Part shown: in pieces, positions 33,989-45,240 of the stretch
How positions within the stretch are numbered: the stretch's first letter is position 1
Layout of the letters: each line of letters begins with the position of its first letter
NCBI RefSeq assembly: GCF_000213175.1
Contig: NW_009799102.1
Coordinates: forward strand, 962,509-1,026,508
Reading direction: 5' to 3'
Length of the DNA stretch: 64,000 bases
Source of the DNA: Neurospora tetrasperma FGSC 2508
Taxonomy: Eukaryota; Ascomycota; Sordariomycetes; Sordariales; Sordariaceae
The notes under the pieces: model-generated
The model's input: only the letters and a program-made list of their open reading frames with translations
What the model was told of the DNA's origin: nothing
The model's database searches: none
Made by a program: the position numbers and the translations under genes

Positions 33989-36075
33989 CTACACCTTCCC
34001 AGCAGCATCCCCTCGTCCCATAATCCCCCCTTCCCTCTCTCGTTCCTTATTCCACCTCTTCTCCCTCTCACCCTCCCCAAGCTGCTGCCCGCTAACCACC
34101 TCATTCATCCGCTCCGCATCCCCATGATACATCTCCGCACTAGGCGCCGTCGGCCTCATTCCCTTTCCATTCTTTCCCCTATGGAAGAACCACAAGCTCT
34201 GATCCGCCCCATACCTGACCAACTTCTTCAACGGCACATCAAACACGTGATCGAGCTCCTCCAGCGTCTTGCCCTTGGTCTCGGGGACCAAGAACAGGGT
34301 AAAGAGAAACCCAATGATATTCCACCCTGCATACCAGCCAAACGCGCCCTGCGGCTTGAAGGCCGTGACCATTCTAGGCCAGGTAATGGACAGAATAAAA
34401 TTGAAGAACCAGGTCGTCGCCGTGGCGAGGGACATGCCGATTGGCCGGATGTACAGCGGGTAGGCTTCGGCCGAGTAAGTGAACGGCACCGGCCCTTCGC
34501 CTGGGGAGTAGACCATGCCGAACAAGTAAATGCCCAGCGCAATGCAGCCGATGTGGGCTTTGGAGTCCTCGGGGATCCAGAAGCTAAAGCCGGTGAAGAA
34601 GAGGAAAAGGGACATGAGCGGGAAGGTGGTCAGCAGCAGGTTGCGCCGGCCGAAAGTGTCGATGGTGTACATGGCCGGGATGGCAAACAGCCAGTTGACG
34701 ACACCAAACCCGAGCGAGGCGGCCAGCGCCGACACGTCGCTGAAGCCGGCATCTCGGAAGACTGCCGAGGAGTAGTAGGCGATGATGTTGACGCCGCAGA
34801 ACTGCTGCATGAACATGAGTCCCGACGAGGCGATGACAGCGTTGCGGTTGCGCCGCACGGTGAAGAGCTCCTTCAAGCGGTTGCCCTTTTTGACGCCCGA
34901 CATGGCTTGCTTCTCGGCTTCTAGGAGGGTGTGGGTGTAGAAGAGGTCGCGGGCGGCTTGGACCTTTTCGAAGCGCAGGCGGCAGAGCGCCCCAAAGGCG
35001 TCTTGGTGTCGGCCCTTGCTGAGGTACCAACGGGGCGACTCCGGGCAGAGGAAGGCGAGGCAGACGACGATGACGGCGGGGATCATGGCGGAGCCCATCA
35101 TCAGACGCCAGTTCAGACCTAAGCCGATGCCGTGATCGGGAACGAAGTAGAAAGCGAGATCGGCAATGTAGCCGACCATGATGCCGAAGGCGGTCCACAT
35201 CTGCCATTGCATGACCAGCGCACCGCGGAGCTTGGGAGGGGAGCATTCGGCGGCGAAGATGGGGGTGGTGGCTGACTTGGGACCGATGCCGAGGCCGAGA
35301 TAGAAGCGGGCAATGAACATGTGCCACCAGGTGTTGGTAAAGGCCTGGTGGAAGCAGGCTACGGCTGAGATGATGCAAGAAACAAAGATGGTGCCTCGTC
35401 TGCCAAAAATTCTGTTCATCGGTTCGGTGAGCCAGCAGCCGATAAAGGCACAGCAAAGGTAGGGAGCTGAGTTGACGAGACCCAGAAGCCAGGTGTCTCT
35501 CTGGCTATCGGTACCAATGCCAAACTTGTCCTTGTAGAAGAGCTGGGCACCGTTGACGACTGTCTCGTCCATTCCTTGGACGGCGGCGCACAGAGAGCAG
35601 ACTTGAAGGATGAGTGTTAGCATTATACTGCTTCACTCTTTGATCATTTGGAGGATTACATACTAACAACAACCCAGTAAAGCATGGGTGGGTTAGACCA
35701 CTTGTGAGTTGTTTCGCGCACCAACACCTCTTTCTCCCGTTCAGTAAGCTCCGGGATGAGGTCGTAGTTGCTCTCATCGCCGGCGATCCTGGCTCCGAGT
35801 CGAAAGGCCCTGATGTCCTCCTCGCTGGTGAGACCGGCCATCATTGCATATTCTTCTCCCATGGCCTCGAGACGCTGAGGGCTCAGACCAGCCAAAGGAT
35901 TCGCTATCTTTTTTGAAGCCTCTAATCGAGCGTTCTGGTTAAAAGTGCCGGTGCGGTCTGCGTGTTCCGCAAACGCGGTTCCCGAGACGGATTCGGACGA
36001 TGTTGAACGGCGGTCATGCTTCTTCTCGTTGAGGCCACCCGTAGGGGCTGCGGCTTTTGTTGGGTTCGACGCCAT
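33989..36075 (-). CDS. MFS sugar porter (sugar/polyol:H+ symporter family)
   Basis: Predicted plasma-membrane transporter of the sugar porter family (TC 2.A.1.1). Exons on the minus strand are 36075-35664 and 35601-33989, giving 674 residues. The 62-nt intron has GTATGT donor, GCTAACAC branch and TTCAAG acceptor, in phase (WVVVICSLCAAVQGMDE). A long cytosolic N-terminus (about 130 residues) precedes 12 hydrophobic segments. Family signatures are visible: GRR loops after TM2 and TM8 (NRIFGRRG, IDTFGRRN), FAAECSPPKLRG after TM4, CPESPRWYLSKGR after TM6, QQFCGVNIIAYYSS in TM7, and PETKGKTLEELDHVF after TM12. TM1 reads GMDETVVNGA rather than the usual G-Y-D motif, a variant shared by some fungal inositol/polyol-like carriers. 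The C-terminal tail is charged and probably cytosolic. The substrate cannot be named from sequence. Confidence 0.93.
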
Positions 36076-37156
36076 CTTGGGTAGGGTGTTGTTCTGTCTC
36101 TCACTGGAGACACTTGGGAGTCTGAACCTATGGCAAGAACATCAAGGCAAGTGAGAAGGGAAAATGGGTTGAAGTGTCAACTCCTGGATGCTGGGCGCCA
36201 TGGCTTGGCTGTATATGATACATATATATATGCATATCTCCATGGCATCCGAAGCGATGTCCGCTCGGGCTGCCAGGGACCTGTGCTTGGCCACGGCTAT
36301 TACCACTTGACAAATCCAAAAGCCGAGAGATGACACAGATGTAAGCCCAAATTCGGACCGGCCAAGGCCAGCCATGAGGGAATTATCCGGGGTAATCCGG
36401 GGTGATTCGCGATCGACGTCACTTTTCCCGGATCTCACAACGTCGGGGGCCTTTTTCCTTGGGTGTCGGCGGCTTTGAAGGTGGTGATCGTTGTGCTTAT
36501 CGAGCCTGATTCAGGCTGTCGCTCCGTGTGTGCAGCGGGACTACTGTGTAACGTTGTGGTGAGATTGCTGATCGGCAAAGAAGCAGCCAGGTTGGGTGGT
36601 AAAAGTCAAGCTTTGCGAGGCCTCGGAATGCCTTCATTGGTAACATGACGTCGATCGTCCGGGGAACAGAAAGAAAAAAAAGTTGGAGAAAGTCAGCAAA
36701 AAGTCTGGGGTTTGGGGTTTGGGGGAGGGTGGGGGTCAACTGGGGACCTATGCTACCCTACACGGGGTTAAGCACGGCAATAACACATGGGCGTGTGATC
36801 GCAACCTGATTCTGTTAAGGCGCTGCTGCTTGATCTAACCCAATCCGGCAACATGTTTTGACTTGGTTTCCCCCTTGTTTTGTCCATGACTCGTTCAATT
36901 CATGCTCATCACTTGTGACACGGTTGAAATAACCAGATTTGTTTGTTTGTTTGTTTTTTGGACAGACGCCTTTTGTATTCCTAGATTCCTACGTTTACTT
37001 CCTCGTGAGATTCCTACGCAACACCAAACCAAGGGGCAGCCACTGTCGTGTCAGGCTGCACGCGCCACGCAGCCCCCCCTCCTCCTCCTACCAATCCCCA
37101 AAAATCCAACACTTCCATCCCCATATCCCATTCCTCAATCCATCCCCAACTTCCCC
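36076..37156. promoter_or_regulatory. Sugar porter promoter region
   Basis: It lies between the start of the sugar porter (-) and the 3' end of the DUF7514-like gene (-). The direct repeat TCCGGGGTAATCCGGGG near 36387-36403 is a plausible GC-rich regulator site, and a (TTTG)n patch near 36940-36955 follows. No coding frame is supported. Confidence 0.45.
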
Positions 37157-40029
37157 CTAAAAAGGCGGTCCACTCTGCCAAGTAACAGCCTTGAACGGAT
37201 ACCAAGGTCCCTCATCAGCCCTCACCCCATACCTTCCTCCATGTCCCCCATACCCTCCATACCCTCCATACCCACCACCACCACCGTGATAAACAGGATA
37301 AGGCTGCGGCACCGGCACATGCACAGGCACATGCACCGGATACGGCGCCGGAACATTGACCCTCACAGGCACCTCGACCGGAACTCGAACGGGGACTTTG
37401 TAAGGAACTTCGACGCGAACAGGCACTTCGACTTCGACTTCGCGGATCTCGCGCACGGGGATCTCGTGGTAGATGGGGACTTCGCGGTAGATGCGTTCCG
37501 GACGGGTCTTTGCGGGACCACAGCCGGGTCGGGGACGGGGTCGGTAAGTGGCTTTGGGTTTGGGTTTGGACGAGTGGCAGATTTGTTGACTGCTGGCGGG
37601 AGGGTGGCATGTTGGAGCTGGAGCTGGATGAGGTGATGGGAACGAAATGGCTGGGTGGCCGGGTGGCAGATGGGGGTAGTACGTTGTTGGCTTTGGCTTG
37701 GGTGGTTTACATTTTGCAACAACGGGTGTTTTGGGTCGTGGTCGTGAATGGCAGGATGTCGGAATTGGGTGCGGCGGGAATAGGCAGCTATAGTCTTCGA
37801 ACTTGGTGTGACATTTGGTGACGGCTGGCGGTCTCTTGCAGGAGAGGGCGGCCGAAGAACGCTTTCTTTTGGGGTGCTTGGTTCCAGAGGTGAAGTGCAC
37901 GTGGAGATTGTCGGGTTTGCGGTCTTGGGATGACGATGAGGTTTGGGGATTATCTGATGGGCGACGACGACGGGACCTTGATCTGGATCTGGATCGGGAC
38001 CGGACCACGGTAGTCACTCGTTGAATTCCGGGTGATGCACCCTGGGATGTGCTCCGGATTTCCACTCGGCTTGAGGAACGTCGCTCCATGCTTCGTCCTC
38101 GCTCCGCATCAGCATCGTCATCGCTACCGCCGCCTCTTAGTCGATATCCTTGATACTCGGCTCTCCTTCGTTCCCGGACTCTGTCTTGATTAGATCGTCT
38201 CTGCCTTTGTGCCCTTTCCTCCCTCAGTCTCTCTAGCGAGTCGCTTCGATCTACCACCCGCCCCGGTGTCCCAAACTCAGCTGCCATCAGAGCCCGTCTC
38301 ACTCTTGCTTCCATCGCGGTGTCCATAAACTCTGGGAAGAGAGATCTGTCTAGATGGCCGGGTAGCAACCCTTCTCCTCCTCTTGCTCCCCACCTATTCA
38401 GGTTGTCCATCGGCGCGGTGATCTGATTACTCCTGAATACATTCGAGAGGAACTGATGCTGGCTATCAGGGTAGCTGAGGATCAACTTGATCAGGAACTC
38501 GGCAAAACCTCTGGGTGTGAGGCATGGAGATGGCAAAGCGGCGGTGGTCCGCGGTAGAGTGCGAAGACGGTATTCAACGTCGAGGTCGTCATAAAGTCTT
38601 TGGACCCGAGTTATGGATTCATCACTGGTCTCATTTCTGAAGACATCTAATGCGCAAGGTCAGTAACTCATCAACATAGCCCACGAAACTCTCTATCCAC
38701 TGTCAAACAATCGCCAACAGGGCGGGGATAGACACTCACCCCAATACCTCCACTCCTCGTCTTCCCTCGGCCCCATCATATAATACCTATCGAAAAACCT
38801 CCTCATCCTCCTCGGGCTGATGAGATCCTCTCTGTCCAACATCGTCGACCGGCCCCCAGGCATCTCACGAACCTAAGCAATCCTCGACGTTAGCACATTT
38901 ACCGTATCAACCCGGCGCCTTCTCAACAACCTAACCCCCAATAACCAAGTCAAGAAGAAAAAAAAAAAGTAAAACTCACAACCCATCTCCCCAAAGCCGC
39001 CAACACCTCCCTCAACCTCTCCGTCGGCCTCTCCTCCGCATCAAACAACACCCCCCACGCCGCCCTAGGCATTTCGTCTGCGTCTGCGTCTACGTCTACG
39101 TCTTGGTATGCAGTGGTGGTAGTCACAGTAGTAGTGTTGTCGTCTTCGTCGTCGTCGTCAAAGCCCCGAAAATCTCTTCCTGCGCGCAGCCCGTTGCTGT
39201 TACTAGTGATGGTCCTGATGGCGATTCTCAATCTTCTGTCATTCACTTCGTCTTCGTTGTCGTCTTCGTCCTCTCCAACTCGCTCTTCCTCCCGCCGGAA
39301 TCGTACCCTTTGAAAAGGCTGCCGAAGAAGAGCAGGGGACGGAGAGCGGTTTGGGTGGCGGATGAGTAGTCTCGGAGCAGGGAACCGTCTCGGAGCAGGG
39401 ACGTATCTTGGGGCGGGGAGGTATCGGATACGACCGACTGGTGGGAAACCTAGAAAAGCTGGTGGTGGAGGAACTGGTGGCGGGGGTGGTGGTGATGGCG
39501 TACGGTTACGGTTACGGTTGGGGTAGAAATGGCGGACTCCGTGGTATAAGGTTACGCGGGTTTTTGTTCGCGGTTCCCTTGACCTTGATCTTGATCTTGA
39601 CCTGATCCTGTCTCTTTCCTCCCTTCCGCCGCGTGGGCCCGCGATGTTGTATGCCAGGTCGTCGTCGTTGCCAAGGATGTCGAAGTCGTCGTCGTTACCG
39701 TCGAACGAGAAGGCGGTGGACAGGTATGATGACGATGATGGTGATGGAGGTAAGAAGGAAGAAGAGGAAGAGGAAGCGGAAGAAGAGAAATACTCAAAAG
39801 CAGATGGAGGGTCAGGTTCCTCGAAACTAACTCTTCTCCTCACTCTCAGTCTTAGTCTCGGTATCGCGTTTGGGATCGGGATTGGGGAAGACGGTCTAAA
39901 TCTGGGTGAAGCTGTTCTAGATCCTGTACGAGACCCACGAGGAGGAGACCGAGCGTGGATGATGTCCAAAAAGCGATTTGGGTCGTTGCGGTGGATAGTG
40001 GTCCTTCTACCAAAGCCAGAGCCGGACAT
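37157..40029 (-). CDS. Large repeat-rich protein with a DUF7514-like domain
   Basis: One gene whose parts look like two separate open frames. Minus-strand exons 40029-38980, 38872-38740 and 38646-37157 give 890 residues. Intron 1 has GTGAGT donor, GCTAACG branch and GCTTAG acceptor; intron 2 has GTGAGT donor and GCATTAG acceptor. Phases agree, giving LGRWVVREMPGGRST and RYWDVFRNETSD. The N-terminal 320 residues are Ser/Pro/Arg-rich with acidic patches. A conserved-looking domain (about 322-470) starts WGVLFDAEERPTERL, continues through the short middle exon (LDREDLISPRRMRRFFDRYY) and ends QFLSNVFRSN; this resembles the fungal DUF7514 domain as I recall it. Then follow RS repeats, a Cys/Lys/Pro-rich stretch, a proline-valine repeat region (EVPVRVEVPYKVPVRVPVEV) and a Gly-Tyr tail (GGYGGYGGYGGHGG). 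Function is unknown; the arrangement suggests a scaffold or wall/septum-linked protein, which is speculation. Confidence 0.85.
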
Positions 40030-41149
40030 GATTGGAAAAGAGAGAAGAAAAGGAAAGGATCAGAACAACAAAAAGAGAAAGAGTACAAGAGGCACCAAAA
40101 AAAAAAAAAAAGGCAAACTTCCTGTGTCGGGAAGTGACCTGTGGGATTTTGCTTTTGTTTGGCTGGGTCCAGTCTTGGTTCCCGAGGAAAAAGGGGGGGC
40201 TGTGTATTGTGTGTTGTGTGTGTTGCGTGTGTGTGTGTTCCTGTGTCGAGGCGGGCCGATGAAAGACTATGTTTGTCACTACACAGCTTCAAGTCAGTCA
40301 GCCTTTGCACAACCCTCTTAGTCGGTGAGGTGGTGGGTGATAACTGCGGCTCAAACAGCACCACCAGCACTTGGAGAAATGGTGTTCTTTTCTGTTGAGT
40401 TGGAATGTTGTCTGTATGTTGTATGTTGTTCCGTGACGTGGTTGGTGTTTCTGGACATACCTCAAGTGTGTTTGTGGTTGGATGTTGAGGTTGTATTGTG
40501 TTGTGTATTGTGGTTCACGAAGGCAGGCGTGTTACGATTTTCTCTTGTGGTAGCTGCAAAGTGTTTTCCAGATCTGTATGTTTCTTCTTCTCTTTGACAG
40601 TAGAGAAATGGGAAAAGAAGAGATGGTTTGATGTTTAAATCCCTTTGCCCGCATCATTTTCCACTACCAAGCGTTGATCATGAAGAAGCCCAAAGAGATC
40701 ATGACAAAATCGCCGTTTAGATACAGATGCATCACTCCCAGTAACTCGCTTTGAGAGAAGCATAAACCGACAAAAAACATTTACAGCCCGCTCCAACACT
40801 CATGGTAGGCTGGTGAGCAGGATGCACTTACACGACAGCAGCTGGCTAATGTATGGCTTATCGTCTGGCCGGTGACACATCTGTTTGCCATGGCTTCAAA
40901 GGACTAAGAGAGCAACACGACTGAAGGAATTCTATCAGTATCATGGAAAGGCGAATGTGCTGAGCCACATATGTACACGTCGTTAGTATGGCAGAAACTT
41001 TGTGCTATCCATCATGCCGCCTACCACGCCTTACCCATGAGACATCTTCCCGAACTCCGAGAGAGCTCTGCCTGTCAATTTGACCCCTTTGTTTGTTCTT
41101 TTCTGTGCACCGTTGTGCTACTGTTCGTCCGTGGTCACTCTTGAGGGAC
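40030..41149. promoter_or_regulatory. 5' flank of the DUF7514-like gene
   Basis: The upstream region contains an A/G-rich leader with an 18-base A-rich run near 40097-40111, then a GT-rich patch (TGTGTATTGTGTGTTGTGTGTG) near 40200-40240. On the plus strand the right-hand end leads into the decayed protein-like tract. Confidence 0.45.
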
Positions 41150-41692
41150 CATACTTACATGCCTATAGGACTGATTGGCGGGCTTAACTCAACGACCGCC
41201 TTGTCGTTCAAGAAATGGAATGACCTCAAGTGTCTCGCCATCTCGGTTTCACCACGCTGTATTCATCTTCAAGCAAGTACCGCAATTGTTGTGATGATCT
41301 GCCTTTACCATGGAGAAAGGTTAATCGAAGCTGGCAAGATGTTGTCAACCAGGATTTCGAGAATGCTGTCATGCATAAATATCAACGCTGGCATTTCTCG
41401 CATAAACTCTATCGCTACCTTGGGCGTTTTCCTCCTTTACCAAGATGACTATGTATGACTCCGCGACCATCTCGCTGAATATAGAATCTCTCATAGCAAG
41501 AGAAACGCAAAAACGTAAGATCCAGCTGGACTATTGACCATATTTCCGTTGTCAATCAAGAAAATCCTTTCCTCAACGACCCTTGTTTCGACACTCCCAT
41601 TTTCTTCCAAGACTGGCAACGCCAATCAACTGAACCTGAACCAGCGTATATGATCTGGCATTTCCCATTTTGGGTACGGATAGGATGCGATC
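41150..41692 (+). pseudogene. Decayed protein-coding tract of unknown family
   Basis: Translation shows protein-like sequence without any intact gene. One frame contains DLPLPWRKVNRSWQDVVNQD and then FENAVMHKYQRWHFSHKLY (41290-41440). A neighbouring frame reads YDSATISLNIESLIARETQK (about 41455-41515), and the first frame resumes with NQENPFLNDPCFDTPIFFQD (about 41560-41615) and PAYMIWHFPFWVRIG. Amino acid composition and the run of aromatic and charged residues look like real protein, but stop codons and frame changes interrupt it. A short-intron gene cannot be excluded: a GTAAGA donor-like site lies near 41515. It ends against the 3' end of the Stc1-domain gene on the other strand. I do not recognise the family; the WRKVNRSWQDVV segment is reminiscent of F-box-type proteins but that is weak. 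Confidence 0.45.
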
Positions 41693-43027
41693 TTACAGCT
41701 CGTCCTCAGACTCGCCATCAAAAGAGTACGCATCATTGTCGTAATCATCCTCGCCATCTCTGAGGTAACGAGGGACTTCGGGCAATGTTTTGCGACCGGG
41801 CTAATGACAAAGAAGAAAATTGATGTTAGAAAACTTACAGCAAGACTATTCGGGTATGACTTACCAGCTTGACCCAATTACCCGACAGAGACTCCTTAAT
41901 GCGATCAACCCTCCACGACTCCTCAGCTTCGAAAAACTCCGTAACAGTCGTGTGATCGGCAATGAGCTTGCGCTGAGCGGTTGGACGGTCGTTGTTCTCT
42001 TCGTCATCGTCTGGGGCAGCAGCAACCGAACCTGAATCTTCGGGGCCGAGAGTGGATTGTCCGTCAGTCAAGAGAGCGTCACTCGGGACATAACCTGCAT
42101 TGCTTGAGGTCGAAACCGCAGTGTAGCTGTCGGAAAAGAAATCCTGAGCGCGCCAGGCATTGACACTGGGAGAGGAGCTATCTTGGTTCAACCGGGCCGC
42201 CAAAGCGCTGGTGGCGGCAAAGCCATTCTCGCTGCGCATATGGGGCGGTTGATTCTGGCTGCTGTAACCTGTACCGGCCTCCGAATACCTCGAAGAGTAA
42301 ACAGACTGGCTGCCAGTGATAGCACCCGAGACAGTGCTTCCGGCACCATAGGCAGCAGAGAGAACAGACTGATCGTCGCGGTAGAGGGAATCATCATCAT
42401 CCTCCTCGTCCTCGTCTTCATAAGCCAGAGCAGCAACCAATCTGGCCTTGCGGCGGAGGCGAGCGCGAGCAAGCTCCTCCTTCTCTGCAGTGGTCAAAAG
42501 AGTGTTTGGAGCAGGAACAGTAGCATGAGGCTGGAGGTATAGCTGATGCTGAGTGCAATCAATGCACTTGTAGGTGCGCAGCCTTCTGGAATTCTTGCTG
42601 AACTTCTCCAAGGGCAAAATACGCATGCAGCTGCCCTGGCATTGCTGGTCCCTAGGATCATGTCCTGAATGGGCTTTGCACGAGATGAAGGAGTTGTACG
42701 CTGTGACTGCTTTGTTGGAACGGCGCATGTTCTCGTACTCTCTAAGTCTCTTGGGGTTGAAAGCAGAGCGGTCCTGCCACTCCTTGCCGTTCATGCATCG
42801 GATCCTGTTGGTGAGCTTAGCATCATATCCAGGACGTACTGGGGAGATGTACTGTGGGAACATACTGCCCAGTCTTGCCTTGATTGTTCGCACTGGTGGG
42901 AAGGGTATGGTCAGCTAAAGCAATTTCACTTCTGCCTTACGAGTTGCCGGAGAGGGCTAAAAGCTTACGTCGAAGCTGCTCCAGGTCTGGCCTGGAAAGC
43001 CGGGCTCTGCACAGGAGGCGCCGACAT
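41693..43027 (-). CDS. Stc1-domain protein
   Basis: The Stc1 domain is a zinc-binding LIM-like fold; in S. pombe, Stc1 links Argonaute/RITS to the CLRC histone H3K9 methyltransferase complex. Filamentous fungi have several Stc1-domain proteins of untested role. Minus-strand exons used: 43027-42969, 42864-41865 and 41800-41693, giving 388 residues. The last intron is clear (GTAAGT...ATTAG, phase 0, NWVKLPGRKTL). The first is uncertain: donor GTAAGC at 42968 is good, but the best-looking acceptor (CCCACCAG ending 42893) is out of phase with the only ATG, while GGCAG ending 42865 is in phase. Translation from the ATG at 42863 (MFPQYISP) is also possible. The domain (residues about 40-125) has IRCMNGKEW, FISCKAHSGHD, CQGSCMRILPLEKFSKN and YKCIDC. 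The rest is acidic and Ser-rich, ending in an acidic tail. Confidence 0.75.
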
Positions 43028-45119
43028 CGTGGGCTTGTCGAGTCAGCGAGGTGAAGCTTGAACGCTTTGTGAGCAATAGCACACCTGTGTTGCTCCGTAG
43101 ATGGAGGCGTGTAGTAATAACAATAGGGCGTGGACGGCAGCTGACGTCGGCGACAGTGGCCGTTTAAGACTCGTGGTCAAGATAATAATGAGAGAAGAGG
43201 AGAGGAGGAGGTTGAGGGGAGAAGGGTTAAAATAGAAGTTCGAGTAACCCCCATCTGTTTGCTTGGTGAGGCGGCAGGCACGAGGACAACGATAAACTTC
43301 GTTGTTGTTATGGGACGGAAACCTGGAAATGGCGCGAAAAGGTGACTGCCCACTGTACCTACAAACACAGCTGCACTTGAATGAGCTGAGGGTTCTTGTG
43401 GGAATTTTGTGGGAAAGACACGATTGGTGATGGGGGAGGAAGGAACGGTGGACCATCGTACCTGCATATTCAGTCCCGGTTTCTGCTGGGTACAGTAGTC
43501 TCCTTGCAATTGGAGGTGACTTCCTTGGCTTTCTGGATAAAGCATGCTCTGGAGTTGAGGGAAGAACCGCAACTGCGGATGGGAACTGAGGACTGACAAA
43601 ACTACATGATCAGATTGCCAATCCCATGACTGGCCTCGAGCAACGTGTCTCGACAGCATTTATTATCATGTTGGCCTTTCTCTAAGCTCAAGTTGTTATC
43701 AATCACAACATTCAGTTCTGCTGAGAGCTAAAAGTCTTGTTGTTCGCGGTCTTGAAATCACTTCAGTTGGGACCCAACACATATCTCCCACTATATGTCA
43801 TCTCGGATAAAGACTGTGAAAATAGTGAAGGATCGACGCAATGTGTACTTTCATTCATCGTCTTGGAACAGCAGAATCACGCTGGAGAGTAAACGCAGAG
43901 TGTCTGCTTACCGGAGACACTCCACTTCCTGCAGAATAGGTGCATTGGATGGTCGAGTATCATGTCCTTCCTCGAGGGAGTGCAAATGGCTCCGAACTAA
44001 TACCTGCAACTCTAGACCAAGGCAAACGGACCAGCATTGTACAAATAATCAAAGAGACCAAAAGACGGAAATTCAGTCTGACATTCTATTTAGCTTTTCG
44101 CATGATATAGATGCTTTCACAGAAAGGGAATAGTCAGGAGTGTCAAGAAGGCATCAGCCGATGTTTCAATGAGTGACATCTTGGGCTCTATCCTGCCAAG
44201 ACTGAAAACGACAGACATCTGCTGTCAAAGACACTCGTTATTTCCAGGAGAAAAGAACCGCGTCAAAGAAGAAAGACGACCGAGTTTGAGCGACAGTTCG
44301 TTCAACTACCCACTAGAGATAGGACAAGTGAGACATGTTGGAGAGTCAACACTCCGAAAGGACAATCAGACGTGAAAGAAAGAGCAGGTCACGAACTAGC
44401 CGTTATGCATAGGGGATATACCATTGAGAGAGATATCAAGCCCTCTGTATCAGATACCCGCCTTCACCACGGACTCCACAACTCCGAGTTTACCCCTTCC
44501 GGCCAAAAGCCCAAAATATGGGATGTTGACCAGTTCGGTAAACCCCCGAGTGGCGCATCGGAAGCGAACGACCGGCTCGGAAGAAAAACGCGAGGGTTGA
44601 TCAGGTCAACCCCTACGACCGAGCACCTCAGGCTACCGTACAAGTCCAAAGGGACCGCACCGGGTCTGTTTCTCAAGCCAGGGAGAAAGTTGACAAGGTT
44701 AGTACCTCCACCCTATTCCGTATCACCCGTCCGCCCAGCCGGGCCGGTAGCCAGGCGAGGAAGTCCAGAGCCTCTCCCGCGATGATCCGCAATATCAATG
44801 TCTCACTCTTCTTGACTAGCTTTACCTGTTCTGTCAAAGGATAAATGTCATAATCCAATGCCCAACCGGTGCCCAGTCCCCAGCCTCCAAATAGCTGAAA
44901 TTGATCAACTTTAGGGGTTTATAATTTGCCACCGTCTGACGACCATTCAGTCTGATTCAAAGAAACACAATCCTGTTTTTTTTCTTCATCACAAAACTGC
45001 AGTAACTGTCGACTCTTCATCACCGTAGCAACTCTCGTATAAACCGGAACCTAGACCCTCGGATCAACAAGAGGCGAAGCTAGCTACTAGTTACACTAAC
45101 GGACGGAACTTTCCCGCAT

Positions 45120-45240
45120 TAACCCTGTGACGTGAGTGAGGAGATCCTACTTAAGCGCACGCACCACCCAGCACCCACAAGAAAACTCGCTCGTCAATCG
45201 CTTTCGTTCATCATCAAACATGATCCACGGCCCCGGAGCC
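45120..45240 (+). promoter_or_regulatory. Promoter/leader-like stretch without a large ORF
   Basis: The sequence has a CRE-like TGACGTGA, a TACTTAAG element, then an A/C-rich leader (CACCCAGCACCCACAAG, CATCATCAAAC) leading to an ATG at 45221 with a frame of only 17 codons (MIHGPGATALSFARPNV). This combination looks like a Neurospora transcription start, so it may drive a noncoding RNA or a very small protein. Confidence 0.3.

Noticed and set aside
39644-40321. 225-codon plus-strand frame antisense to the DUF7514-like first exon
   Set aside because: The opposite strand carries the exon with good splice signals; this frame is Lys/Arg- and Glu-rich shadow sequence.
44372-44785. 137-codon frame in the ime-2 upstream block
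   Set aside because: Composition looks random and it has no motif.
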